64,000 nucleotides of DNA from contig NZ_CP107917.1 in the NCBI RefSeq assembly GCF_036014175.1, positions 3,720,001 to 3,784,000 of the forward strand, given 5' to 3'. Origin of the DNA: Streptomyces sp. NBC_00443 (GTDB lineage Bacteria > Actinomycetota > Actinomycetes > Streptomycetales > Streptomycetaceae). A program made the translations under genes and the position numbers. The notes beneath the pieces were generated by a model, which was not told where the DNA came from, did not search any database, and saw only the letters and a list, made by a program, of their open reading frames with translations. Shown here one piece after another: positions 1-7,439 of this stretch (position 1 is its first letter; each line of letters opens with the position of its first letter).

Positions 1-367
1 GGGCTGCGCGAGTCAGGGCCTCACGGGCGATCTTCTCGTTGGGGTAGGACAGCTCGAACATGACCCGTCCCGGGTGCACGTTCGCGATCCACCACTCCGG
101 CGAACCCTTACCGGAACCCATGCGGGTCTCGGCAGGCTTCTTCGTGAGGGGGCGGTCCGGGTAAATGTTGATCCAGACCTTGCCGCCACGCTTGATGTGG
201 CGGGTCATGGCGATACGGGCCGCCTCGATCTGGCGGTTGGTCACGTACGCCGGCGTGAGGGCCTGGATGCCGTACTCGCCGAACGCAACCGTCGTACCGC
301 CCTTGGCCTGACCACGGCGCTTCGGGTGGTGCTGCTTGCGGTGCTTGACCCTACGGGGGATCAGCAT
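1..367 (-). CDS. rplP: 50S ribosomal protein L16, 3' end outside the window
   Basis: The visible 122 codons start at an ATG (complement of 365-367) and encode MLIPRRVKHRKQHH at the N terminus, followed by the basic tRNA-pocket segment (MTRHIKRGGKVWINIYPD) and the glycine-rich GSGKGSPEWW motif near residue 80. These are hallmarks of L16, a large-subunit protein that helps organise the A-site and binds 23S rRNA. The gene lies 5 nt after rpsC, as in the S10 operon of other bacteria, and is translated toward the left edge, so the C-terminal residues are cut off. Identification is secure; only the 3' end is missing. Confidence 0.97.
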   Translation of the reverse strand, partial: MLIPRRVKHRKQHHPKRRGQAKGGTTVAFGEYGIQALTPAYVTNRQIEAARIAMTRHIKRGGKVWINIYPDRPLTKKPAETRMGSGKGSPEWWIANVHPGRVMFELSYPNEKIAREALTRAA

Positions 368-372
368 TTCGG

Positions 373-1194
373 TCAGGCCTCCGTTCCGGTGCTCTCAGCC
401 GGAGCGGCGGGGGCCTCGGCCTTGGGGGCCTCGGCGCCGGCAGCCTGCTGCGGCTTACGACCGCGCCGCTCGCCACCGCGGCCACCACGGGCCGGGCGGT
501 CGGAGCCGCCACCGCGAGCCGGGCGGTTACCCGCACGGGCGGCAGCGTTCTCGGCGCGGACCTCGGCGATGTTCTTGACATCGCCCTTGTAGATCCAGAC
601 CTTCACACCGATGCGGCCGAAGGTCGTCTTGGCCTCGAAGAAGCCGTAGTCCACGTTCGCGCGGAGCGTGTGCAGGGGCACACGGCCCTCGCGGTAGAAC
701 TCCGAGCGGGACATCTCGGCGCCACCGAGGCGGCCACCGCACTGGATCTTGATGCCCTTGGCGCCGGCCTTCATCGTGCCCTGCATGCTCTTACGCATGG
801 CGCGACGGAAGGAGACGCGGGAGGAGAGCTGCTCGGCAACGGCCTGAGCAACCAGCTGAGCGTCCGTCTCGGGGCTCTTGACCTCGAGGATGTTCAGCTG
901 GACCTGCTTGCCCGTGAGCTTCTCGAGGTCACCGCGGATGCGGTCGGCCTCGGCGCCACGGCGGCCGATGACGATGCCCGGACGAGCGGTGTGGATGTCC
1001 ACACGCACACGGTCACGGGTGCGCTCGATCTCAACCTTCGAGATACCGGCGCGCTCCATGCCGGACGTCATCATCCGACGGATGGCGACGTCTTCCTTGA
1101 CGTAGTCCTTGTACAGCTTGTCGGCGTACCACCGGGACTTGAAGTCCGTGGTGACACCGAGCCGGAACCCGTGCGGGTTTACCTTCTGGCCCAT
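373..1194 (-). CDS. rpsC: 30S ribosomal protein S3
   Basis: The 273-aa product begins MGQKVNPHGFRLG, the universal S3 start, and carries a type II KH domain whose GRRG loop is at residues 77-80, followed by the S3 C-terminal domain. S3 sits at the mRNA entry channel of the 30S subunit. From about residue 215 the protein ends in a low-complexity Arg/Gly- then Ala/Pro-rich tail, which is usual for high-GC actinobacteria and absent from the E. coli protein. The start codon shares one base with the rplV stop (TAATG), so the two genes are translationally coupled within the S10 operon. Confidence 0.98.
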   Translation of the reverse strand: MGQKVNPHGFRLGVTTDFKSRWYADKLYKDYVKEDVAIRRMMTSGMERAGISKVEIERTRDRVRVDIHTARPGIVIGRRGAEADRIRGDLEKLTGKQVQLNILEVKSPETDAQLVAQAVAEQLSSRVSFRRAMRKSMQGTMKAGAKGIKIQCGGRLGGAEMSRSEFYREGRVPLHTLRANVDYGFFEAKTTFGRIGVKVWIYKGDVKNIAEVRAENAAARAGNRPARGGGSDRPARGGRGGERRGRKPQQAAGAEAPKAEAPAAPAESTGTEA

Positions 1195-1541
1195 TACCGG
1201 GTTCCTTCCTTGCTGCTGACGACCACGGTGATGTGGCTGGTCCGCTTGCGGATCCGGTAGGCACGGCCCTGGGCACGCGGACGGAACCGCTTCAGGGTCG
1301 GGCCCTCGTCGACGTACGCCTCGCTGATGACCAGCGAGGAGGCGTCCGGGTGGTCGTAGTTGTGCGCGGCGTTGGCAATGGCGCTGTCGAGCACCTTGCC
1401 GACCGGCACGGAGGCTGCCTGCGGAGCGAATCGCAGAACAGCCTGAGCCTCCGTGGCATCCATGCCACGGATAAGGTCCACCACGCGGCGGGCCTTCATG
1501 GGCGTAACGCGGATGTACCGCGCCTGGGCCCTGGCTTCCAT
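1194..1541 (-). CDS. rplV: 50S ribosomal protein L22
   Basis: The 115-aa product has the L22 N-terminal globular domain (ARYIRVTPMKARRVVDLIRG) and the long basic beta-hairpin near residues 80-100 (LKRFRPRAQGRAYRIRKRTS) that lines the peptide exit tunnel. L22 binds all domains of 23S rRNA. The hairpin shows no deletion or duplication of the kind that confers macrolide resistance in other bacteria. Its stop overlaps the rpsC start by one base, and rpsS ends 44 nt upstream, consistent with S10-operon order. Confidence 0.98.
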   Translation of the reverse strand: MEARAQARYIRVTPMKARRVVDLIRGMDATEAQAVLRFAPQAASVPVGKVLDSAIANAAHNYDHPDASSLVISEAYVDEGPTLKRFRPRAQGRAYRIRKRTSHITVVVSSKEGTR

Positions 1542-1585
1542 GGTTGTCCCTCTCAGTTACTTACGTGTCTGAATGCGATCCGCTA

Positions 1586-1867
1586 CTAGCGGCGCTTCGA
1601 CTTCCGGTCGTCCTTGACGTGACCCCGGAAGGTGCGCGTCGGCGAGAACTCGCCGAGCTTGTGGCCGACCATCGACTCGGTGACGAACACCGGGATGTGG
1701 GTCTTGCCGTTGTGCACCGCGAGCGTGTGGCCGAGCATGGCCGGCACGATCATGGAGCGACGGGACCAGGTCTTGATGACGTTCTTGGTGCCTGCTTCGT
1801 TCTGTCCTTCCACCTTCTTGATCAGGTGGTCGTCGACGAAGGGCCCCTTCTTGAGACTGCGCGGCAT
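1586..1867 (-). CDS. rpsS: 30S ribosomal protein S19
   Basis: The 93-aa product starts MPRSLKKGPFVDDHL and contains the conserved segments KTWSRRSMIVPAMLGHT and GHKLGEFSPTRTFRGH, diagnostic of S19. This head protein contacts 16S rRNA next to S13 and the A-site tRNA. The length is normal for the family. It follows rplB by 12 nt in the S10 operon, and the short gap carries a GGAGCG-type ribosome binding site. Confidence 0.98.
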   Translation of the reverse strand: MPRSLKKGPFVDDHLIKKVEGQNEAGTKNVIKTWSRRSMIVPAMLGHTLAVHNGKTHIPVFVTESMVGHKLGEFSPTRTFRGHVKDDRKSKRR

Positions 1868-1879
1868 CTAAACCCGCTC

Positions 1880-2716
1880 CTAGCGCTTCTTGTTCGTCTT
1901 GCGGCGGCGGACGATGTACTTGTTGCTCGCCTTCTTGGGAGCACGAGTACGACCCTCCTTCTGACCCCAGGGGCTGACCGGGTGGCGACCACCGGAGGTC
2001 TTGCCCTCACCACCACCGTGGGGGTGGTCAACCGGGTTCATCGCCACACCGCGAACGGTCGGGCGAACGCCCAGCCAGCGCTTACGGCCGGCCTTGCCCC
2101 AGTTGATGTTGCTCTGCTCGGCGTTGCCGACCTCGCCGACGGTGGCGCGGCAGCGCACGTCGACCAGGCGGATCTCACCGGAAGGCATGCGGAGGTGGGC
2201 CATCGAGCCCTCCTTCGCGAGCAGCTGCACGGAGGCACCGGCGGAGCGGGCGAACTTGGCGCCGCCACCGGGACGGAGCTCGATCGCGTGGATCGTGGTA
2301 CCGACCGGGATGTTGCGGAGCGCCAGGTTGTTGCCCGGCTTGATGTCGGCCCCGGGACCGTTCTCCACGCGGTCACCCTGCTGCAGGTTGCGCGGGGCGA
2401 GGATGTAGCGCTTCTCGCCGTCGGCGTAGTGCAGCAGCGCGATGCGCGCGGTGCGGTTGGGGTCGTACTCGATGTGCGCGACCTTCGCCGGCACGCCGTC
2501 CTTGTCGTGACGACGGAAGTCGATCACGCGGTAGGCGCGCTTGTGGCCACCACCCTGGTGGCGGACGGTCACACGACCGGAGTTGTTACGGCCACCCTTG
2601 CTGTGCAGGGGGCGGACCAACGACTTCTCCGGCGTGGACCGCGTGACCTCGACGAAGTCGGCGACGCTGGAGCCACGACGGCCCGGCGTAGTCGGCTTGT
2701 ACTTGCGGATTCCCAT
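1880..2716 (-). CDS. rplB: 50S ribosomal protein L2
   Basis: The 278-aa product starts MGIRKYKPTTPGRRGSSV and ends in a Lys/Arg-rich tail. Near residues 222-238 it has the invariant GVAMNPVDHPHGGGEG segment; the histidine in this loop lies close to the peptidyl-transferase centre in known ribosome structures. L2 is required for subunit association and peptidyl transfer. The length is typical. It sits between rplW (40-nt gap) and rpsS in the S10 operon. Confidence 0.98.
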   Translation of the reverse strand: MGIRKYKPTTPGRRGSSVADFVEVTRSTPEKSLVRPLHSKGGRNNSGRVTVRHQGGGHKRAYRVIDFRRHDKDGVPAKVAHIEYDPNRTARIALLHYADGEKRYILAPRNLQQGDRVENGPGADIKPGNNLALRNIPVGTTIHAIELRPGGGAKFARSAGASVQLLAKEGSMAHLRMPSGEIRLVDVRCRATVGEVGNAEQSNINWGKAGRKRWLGVRPTVRGVAMNPVDHPHGGGEGKTSGGRHPVSPWGQKEGRTRAPKKASNKYIVRRRKTNKKR

Positions 2717-2756
2717 TTCTCAGTCCTCGTCCGATATCGGACGATCCGGACCGCCC

Positions 2757-3176
2757 TCAGGCGGTCGGACCGCCGAAGATGTCGATACGGTCGCCCTCAG
2801 CGAGGGTCACGATCGCGCGCTTGGTGGACGCGCGCTGGCCGAAGCCCGTGCGGGTCCGCTTGCGCTTGCCCTGGCGGTTGATCGTGTTGACTCCGGTGAC
2901 CTTGACCTCGAAGACCGTCTCGACGGCCTGCTTGATCTGGGTCTTGTTGCTGCCCGGGGCGACGACGAACGTGTACTTGTTGTCGTCGAGGAGCGCGTAG
3001 CTCTTCTCGGACACGACCGGCTTGATCAAGATGTCACGGAGGTCCGTGAACGCCTTGCTGACCGGCGTGACGACGGTGTTCTTGCCCTCGGCGGCGTGGC
3101 GACGCGCCTTCTTGACGCGCGCCTCCTTGGCCTTCTTCGCGGCCTTCGAGGCAATGGCGGGGTGACGGATGGCCAT
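2757..3176 (-). CDS. rplW: 50S ribosomal protein L23
   Basis: The 139-aa product contains the core L23 fold (LIKPVVSEKSYALLDDNKYT, then the extended basic loop TINRQGKRKRTRTGFGQR). It is preceded by a Lys/Ala-rich N-terminal extension of about 40 residues that is standard for Streptomyces L23 but absent from E. coli. L23 sits at the polypeptide exit tunnel and docks trigger factor and SRP. The ATG overlaps the rplD stop by one base (TGATG), which supports this start over the internal GTG/ATG candidates. Confidence 0.97.
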   Translation of the reverse strand: MAIRHPAIASKAAKKAKEARVKKARRHAAEGKNTVVTPVSKAFTDLRDILIKPVVSEKSYALLDDNKYTFVVAPGSNKTQIKQAVETVFEVKVTGVNTINRQGKRKRTRTGFGQRASTKRAIVTLAEGDRIDIFGGPTA

Positions 3177-3832
3177 CAGACCTCGCTCCCTTCGGTGTCA
3201 TTGGCCTTCGGGCCCGACACGAAGGACTCGAACGCGGCCTGGGTGAAGACCACGTCGTCCGAGACGAGAACGTCGTACGTGTTCAGCTGGCCCGGCTCCA
3301 GGATGTGGACCTGGGGCAGGTTGCGGGCGGACAGCCACGCGGCCTCGTCGGCGCGCTCGACGACCAGGAGCAGGTTCTTGCGCTCCGAGATCTTGCCGAA
3401 CAGGCTCTTCGCGGCCTTCGTGGACGGGTTGTCGCCCTCGATCACGCCGGAGACGACGTGGATGCGGTTGTTGCGGGCCCGGTCGGTGAGGGCGTGGCGC
3501 AGGGCCGCGGCCTTCATCTTCTTCGGGGTCCGCTGCGAGTAGTCACGCGGCACGGGACCGTGCACGACGCCACCACCGGCGAACTGCGGCGCGCGAGTCG
3601 AACCCTGACGGGCGCGACCGGTGCCCTTCTGGCGGTAAGGCTTCTTGCCACCACCACGGACTTCACCGCGGGTCTTGGTCTTGTGCGTGCCCTGGCGGGC
3701 AGCGGCCAGCTGTGCGACGACGACCTGGTGGAGCAGCGGAACGCTGATCTTCTCTACGTCGAAGATCTCCGCAGGGAGCTCGACGGAACCGGCCTTGTCG
3801 CCCGCCGGCGAAAGGATGTCAACAGTGCTCAT
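3176..3832 (-). CDS. rplD: 50S ribosomal protein L4
   Basis: The 218-aa product carries the L4/L1e family core, including the long tunnel-lining loop at roughly residues 55-100 (TKTRGEVRGGGKKPYRQKGT, then GTGRARQGSTRAPQF). In E. coli L4 is also the autogenous repressor of the S10 operon; whether that applies here cannot be read from the sequence. It starts 8 nt after rplC and is coupled to rplW by a 1-nt stop/start overlap. Confidence 0.98.
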   Translation of the reverse strand: MSTVDILSPAGDKAGSVELPAEIFDVEKISVPLLHQVVVAQLAAARQGTHKTKTRGEVRGGGKKPYRQKGTGRARQGSTRAPQFAGGGVVHGPVPRDYSQRTPKKMKAAALRHALTDRARNNRIHVVSGVIEGDNPSTKAAKSLFGKISERKNLLLVVERADEAAWLSARNLPQVHILEPGQLNTYDVLVSDDVVFTQAAFESFVSGPKANDTEGSEV

Positions 3833-3840
3833 CGGTTACC

Positions 3841-4485
3841 TCAGGCCCCCTTGGCCGCAGTGCGGACCAGGACGAGGCCGCCGTTCGGACCGGGAACCGC
3901 GCCCTTGATGAGCAGCAGACCCTTCTCCGCGTCAACGGCGTGGACGGTCAGGTTCTGGGTGGTGACCCGCTCGTTGCCCATGCGACCCGCCATGCGGAGG
4001 CCCTTGAACACACGGCCCGGGGTGGCGCAGCCACCGATGGAACCGGGAGAGCGGTGCTTGCGCTGGGTGCCGTGTCCGGCGCCGAGGCCCTTGAAGTTGT
4101 GACGCTTCATGACACCGGCGAAGCCCTTGCCCTTGCTCTTGCCGGTCACGTCCACCTTGACGCCGGCCTCGAAGACCTCCGCGGAGATCTCCTGACCCAG
4201 CGTGTACTCGGAGGCGTCCGCGGTGCGGATCTCGACGAGGTGGCGGCGGGGAGTGACGTCGGCCTTGGCGAAGTGACCCTTGAGGGGCTTGTTCACCTTG
4301 CGCGGGTCGATCTCGCCGAAGGCGATCTGGACCGACTCGTAGCCGTCGGCGTCGTTCGTACGGACCTGGGTGACGACGTTGGGGCCGGCCTTGACGACGG
4401 TGACCGGAACAACACGGTTGTTCGCGTCCCACACCTGCGTCATGCCGAGCTTCTCGCCCAGGATGCCCTTGATCTGCTTAGCCAT
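3841..4485 (-). CDS. rplC: 50S ribosomal protein L3
   Basis: The 214-aa product has the L3 signature region FAGVMKRHNFKGLGAGHGTQ followed by KHRSPGSIG, the extension that reaches toward the peptidyl-transferase centre. L3 initiates 50S assembly together with L24. It is second in the S10 operon, 17 nt downstream of rpsJ. Size and sequence are ordinary for actinobacteria. Confidence 0.98.
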   Translation of the reverse strand: MAKQIKGILGEKLGMTQVWDANNRVVPVTVVKAGPNVVTQVRTNDADGYESVQIAFGEIDPRKVNKPLKGHFAKADVTPRRHLVEIRTADASEYTLGQEISAEVFEAGVKVDVTGKSKGKGFAGVMKRHNFKGLGAGHGTQRKHRSPGSIGGCATPGRVFKGLRMAGRMGNERVTTQNLTVHAVDAEKGLLLIKGAVPGPNGGLVLVRTAAKGA

Positions 4486-4502
4486 TCTCAGATCACCGGC
4501 CC

Positions 4503-4811
4503 TCAGAGCTTGATCTCGATGTCGACACCGGCCGGGAGGTCGAGTCGCATCAAAGAGTCAACGGTCTTGGGAGTCGGGTCGAGGATGTCGATCAGGCGCT
4601 TGTGCGTGCGCATCTCGAAGTGCTCGCGCGAGTCCTTGTACTTGTGCGGCGACTTGATGACGCAGTACACGTTCTTCTCAGTGGGCAGCGGCACCGGGCC
4701 CGCGACCGACGCACCAGTGCGCGTCACCGTCTCGACGATCTTCTTCGCCGAGGAGTCGATGACCTCGTGGTCGTAGGCCTTGAGCCGGATGCGGATCTTC
4801 TGTCCCGCCAT
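4503..4811 (-). CDS. rpsJ: 30S ribosomal protein S10 (NusE)
   Basis: The 102-aa product (MAGQKIRIRLKAYDHEVIDS, then PTEKNVYCVIKSPHKYKDSR) is S10, a 30S head protein that also acts as NusE in antitermination by pairing with NusB and NusG. It is the first gene of the S10 operon, so it follows the long leader described separately. The ATG is preceded by an ordinary purine-rich site. Product and start are secure. Confidence 0.98.
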   Translation of the reverse strand: MAGQKIRIRLKAYDHEVIDSSAKKIVETVTRTGASVAGPVPLPTEKNVYCVIKSPHKYKDSREHFEMRTHKRLIDILDPTPKTVDSLMRLDLPAGVDIEIKL

Positions 4812-4830
4812 GGCTACTCAGTAGTCCTGT

Positions 4831-4895
4831 CTCTCTAACGCTCTGGAACCCGGAGTTCCCTTGACCTCCTCCGACCCACGCGGTCGGGTGTGTCG
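4831..4895 (-). promoter_or_regulatory. rpsJ leader element shared with the rpsL leader
   Basis: Positions 4871-4895 are identical over 25 nt to 22429-22453 in the rpsL leader. In the mRNA sense the block contains a hairpin with arms CCGACC and GGTCGG around a GCGTG loop. A second block follows in both leaders: GTTCCAG then GTTAG (complements at 4843-4849 and 4835-4839 here; 22418-22424 and 22413-22417 at rpsL). The element ends 60 nt before the rpsJ start. I infer a cis-acting RNA element common to two ribosomal operons; no ligand can be read from the sequence. Confidence 0.7.
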
Positions 4896-5190
4896 CGCCC
4901 CCGCTGACACAGATGCCCCTTGATCGAACATCCCTGCGTGGGAACACGGCCCTTCCGGAACCGCAAGCCGGGAGCTAGGAGGCCCACCGGGTGCCTGGTC
5001 GGCGTCGCACTGTCACTTCCCGAAAGATTCCCGTACGTCCGCCCCAGCGCTGCCTTACGGCAGTTAGGGCGACGAGTACTGTGGGACTCGCTTCCGGTCC
5101 TCCCGGCGGGAGGCGCGCAGCATCAACACTCGACCGAGCAACTCGGACAGTCTGCCATATGGGGCAGGGGGCTGGCCAATCGAGCCGGAG

Positions 5191-5218
5191 AGAATACCCC
5201 GAGGGTGACGTAGGTCAA
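5191..5218 (-). promoter_or_regulatory. Candidate vegetative promoter of the S10 operon
   Basis: On the minus strand there is a TTGACC -35 hexamer (5213-5218), a 16-nt spacer and a TATTCT -10 hexamer (5191-5196), a good match to the HrdB consensus. Transcription from it would give a leader of about 370 nt before rpsJ. The rest of 4812-5348 carries no convincing gene on either strand. Confidence 0.65.
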
Positions 5219-5348
5219 ACCCTGGCCGCCGGGAGCAGGGACCGGCGGGGCGCGCGTCAGCTGGTCCGGGAGCGGAGAGACGGACTGACGGGCCCGCAAC
5301 GTCAACGGACCCGTCAATCACACCAGCATCAGACCGCTCTCGTCTGCG

Positions 5349-5834
5349 TCAGCTCTCCGCTCCTCCTGGACGGGGTCCGGCGAGCTGACCCGTCAGCGGC
5401 TCGGACGGCTTCTGCGGGGCGACAAGGTGGAGCGCATCCCGGAGCAGCGTGCTTGAGGTGTGCTCCGTGTAGGGGAAGTAGACGACCTCCACCCCCACTG
5501 TCGCGAATTCGGTCTCGAGCGTCGTCCAGACGTCCGTGCCGAGCCAGTCGTCACCCTTGAAGATGACGTCGAAACCGACTTCCTTCCAGATCTCCATCTT
5601 GTCGTCCACGGCCGCGACGAAGGTCTCGTCCACGTAGCGCACACTGCGGACGATCTGCAGTCGCTCGGCGAGCGGGACCACGGGCGGCCTGCCTTTCAGG
5701 CGCACCACGAGGTCGTCCGAGCACACACCGGCGACGAGCCGGTCGCAGTGCCCGCGGGCCCGGCGCAGGACATTCAGATGACCCACGTGGAAGAGGTCGA
5801 AGACCCCTGGCGCGTAGCCGAGACGCTCCTTCAT
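5349..5834 (-). CDS. Glycerol-3-phosphate cytidylyltransferase-like nucleotidyltransferase
   Basis: The 161-aa protein has the cytidylyltransferase-family motifs in order: GVFDLFHVGH (residues 10-19, the HxGH nucleotide site), RYVDE (66-70), GDDW (94-97) and TEHTSST (123-129, equivalent to the RTEGISTT motif of TagD). TagD-type enzymes join CTP and sn-glycerol 3-phosphate to make CDP-glycerol; the GDDW and TEHTSST motifs favour this over an ADP-heptose-type role. The last 20 or so residues are a Pro/Gly-rich tail. The ATG overlaps the upstream stop in an ATGA, so it is the distal gene of the polysaccharide cluster. Substrate is inferred. Confidence 0.8.
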   Translation of the reverse strand: MKERLGYAPGVFDLFHVGHLNVLRRARGHCDRLVAGVCSDDLVVRLKGRPPVVPLAERLQIVRSVRYVDETFVAAVDDKMEIWKEVGFDVIFKGDDWLGTDVWTTLETEFATVGVEVVYFPYTEHTSSTLLRDALHLVAPQKPSEPLTGQLAGPRPGGAES

Positions 5835-7365
5835 CGAGGGCTTTCCTTCGAGGCCTTCGCGGTCACTGTGAGCGCCTGCGACCTGAGCGTGGTGTTCCGG
5901 CCGTCGCTGACGGCGATCGTGTACCGATGGCGCGAGCCGGGGGTGACGGTGTCCGTGTACTTCATCGTGGGGCGGTTCCACTCCTGGGACCGGCCGGTCC
6001 GCGTGGCCACGAGCCGGCCGTCCCGGTAGATGAGGTACTTCAGCTCCGCGTCGTCCCGGTCCCATGCGGCACGCCAGCTGAGCGTGACCCGGCCGGCGCT
6101 GCGGACCGAGGCCGTGAGCCGGGGCGGGTTCTCCGGAGTCCCCCGGTCGGGGCCGGCGCCGAAGCGCGTCAGGCTCTGCTGCGGACGGTTGTTGACGGTG
6201 GTGAACTCGCCGCCCGCCCACAGGATGCCGCCGGCCATCGCCATGGCCCGGGGACCGTTCTGCTCGCCGATCCCCTCGTTGGTGTCGGGGAACCAGTGCA
6301 GGATGTGGCGGTCACGGGTCGACTGGGCCAGGAAGTGCTGGCGGTTGTGGTGCTCGGGGAATCCGCCCGGTGTGTCACGGCAGTTGTGGGCGTGGGATCC
6401 GCTGTAGAGAACGCCGTTGTGCAGGGCGAGGGCCTGGGTGGCGCCCAGGCAGGTGTCCCTCCACACCAGCTTGCCGGTGCGGAGGCTGGCGGCGATGCGC
6501 CCGTCGAAGATGCCCGTCCCGTTGCCCTCGGCCGCCACATAGAACTTGGTCTTGTCGCGGACCAGCGCCTTCACGACCGACCGGGCCGGCAGCCAGTCCG
6601 TGTACTGGGCCACCGTCTTCCCCGTTCGGGGGTGCAGGGCGACGAGCGAGGCTTCCAGGTCTTCGTTGACCAGCTGGAAGTCGCCGCCGACGATGATCTT
6701 GCCGTACTCGGGCGCAGCACTGATGGCACGTACCGGAGCCTCGATCTCCGCCTTGAACGGCAGCAGCGCACCTCGGCGGGTGAACGCCGCGATGCGCTCC
6801 TCTCCCGGCCGTTGACGGCCGTGAAGTCGCCGCCCAGGTAGACCGCACCCTTCGTGACGTCGATGGCCCGCACGGTCGACGAGATCTTCGGGCGGAAGTC
6901 CTTGCGCAGCGAGCAGCCGGCCGTGTCGAGCGCGACCGCGTTGGCCGCCCTGGCCTTGCCCGCGCCGGCGAACGAGCCGCCGACGTAGAGCATCTTGCCG
7001 TCCGCGGTCGCCTTGAGCGCCCGTACGGTGTTTCCGGCGCCGGTGAAGCGGTGGGCGCACGACAGGAGTTTGCCGGTGACGGCGTCGAAGGCCGCGAAGT
7101 TCTTGCGTGCGACCTCCCGCTGGCCGGGCTTGGCGCCCGGAGGCCGGACCTTGTTGAAGGTCCCGCCGACGTAGACGACACCGCGTGCGTACTCGATCGA
7201 CCAGACGATGCCGTCGGTCTGCCAGGTCGCCAAGGGGTCGGCGGTCAGGGTCTTTTCGTCGCTGTCGGCCACCGAGGCCGAAGCGGTGATGAGCGAGGCA
7301 GCCGCGAGGAGGGCCGCGACCGAAGCCGCGGTGGCCCCCCGCTTCGTGCTTTTTCTCAGGCGCAT
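5831..7365 (-). pseudogene. Secreted beta-propeller plus fibronectin-III protein, frameshifted
   Basis: From the ATG at 7365 the product has a signal peptide (MRLRKSTKRGATAASVAALL, Ala-rich core, cut near residue 33). It then has at least five blade-like repeats of the form VYVGGTF, LYVGGSF, VYLGGDF, IIVGGDF and LWAGGEF, and a C-terminal Fn3-like domain (PPRLTASV, then YLIYRDGR and TDTVTPGSRHRYT). The first half is read in one frame down to AVNGR. The rest (EERIAAF onward) is one base out of frame, with the shift next to a GGG run at 6804-6806. The breakpoint falls inside a repeat where both halves match the family, so one base seems to be missing. If intact it would be an exported wall or matrix protein of about 510 aa. 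Confidence 0.75.
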
Positions 7366-7439
7366 GGAACATCCCGGGTTGCAGCAAGGACGGGTGGAGG
7401 AAGGGGAGATGGAGCGGCGGTCCCGGTTCCGGGACGGCC

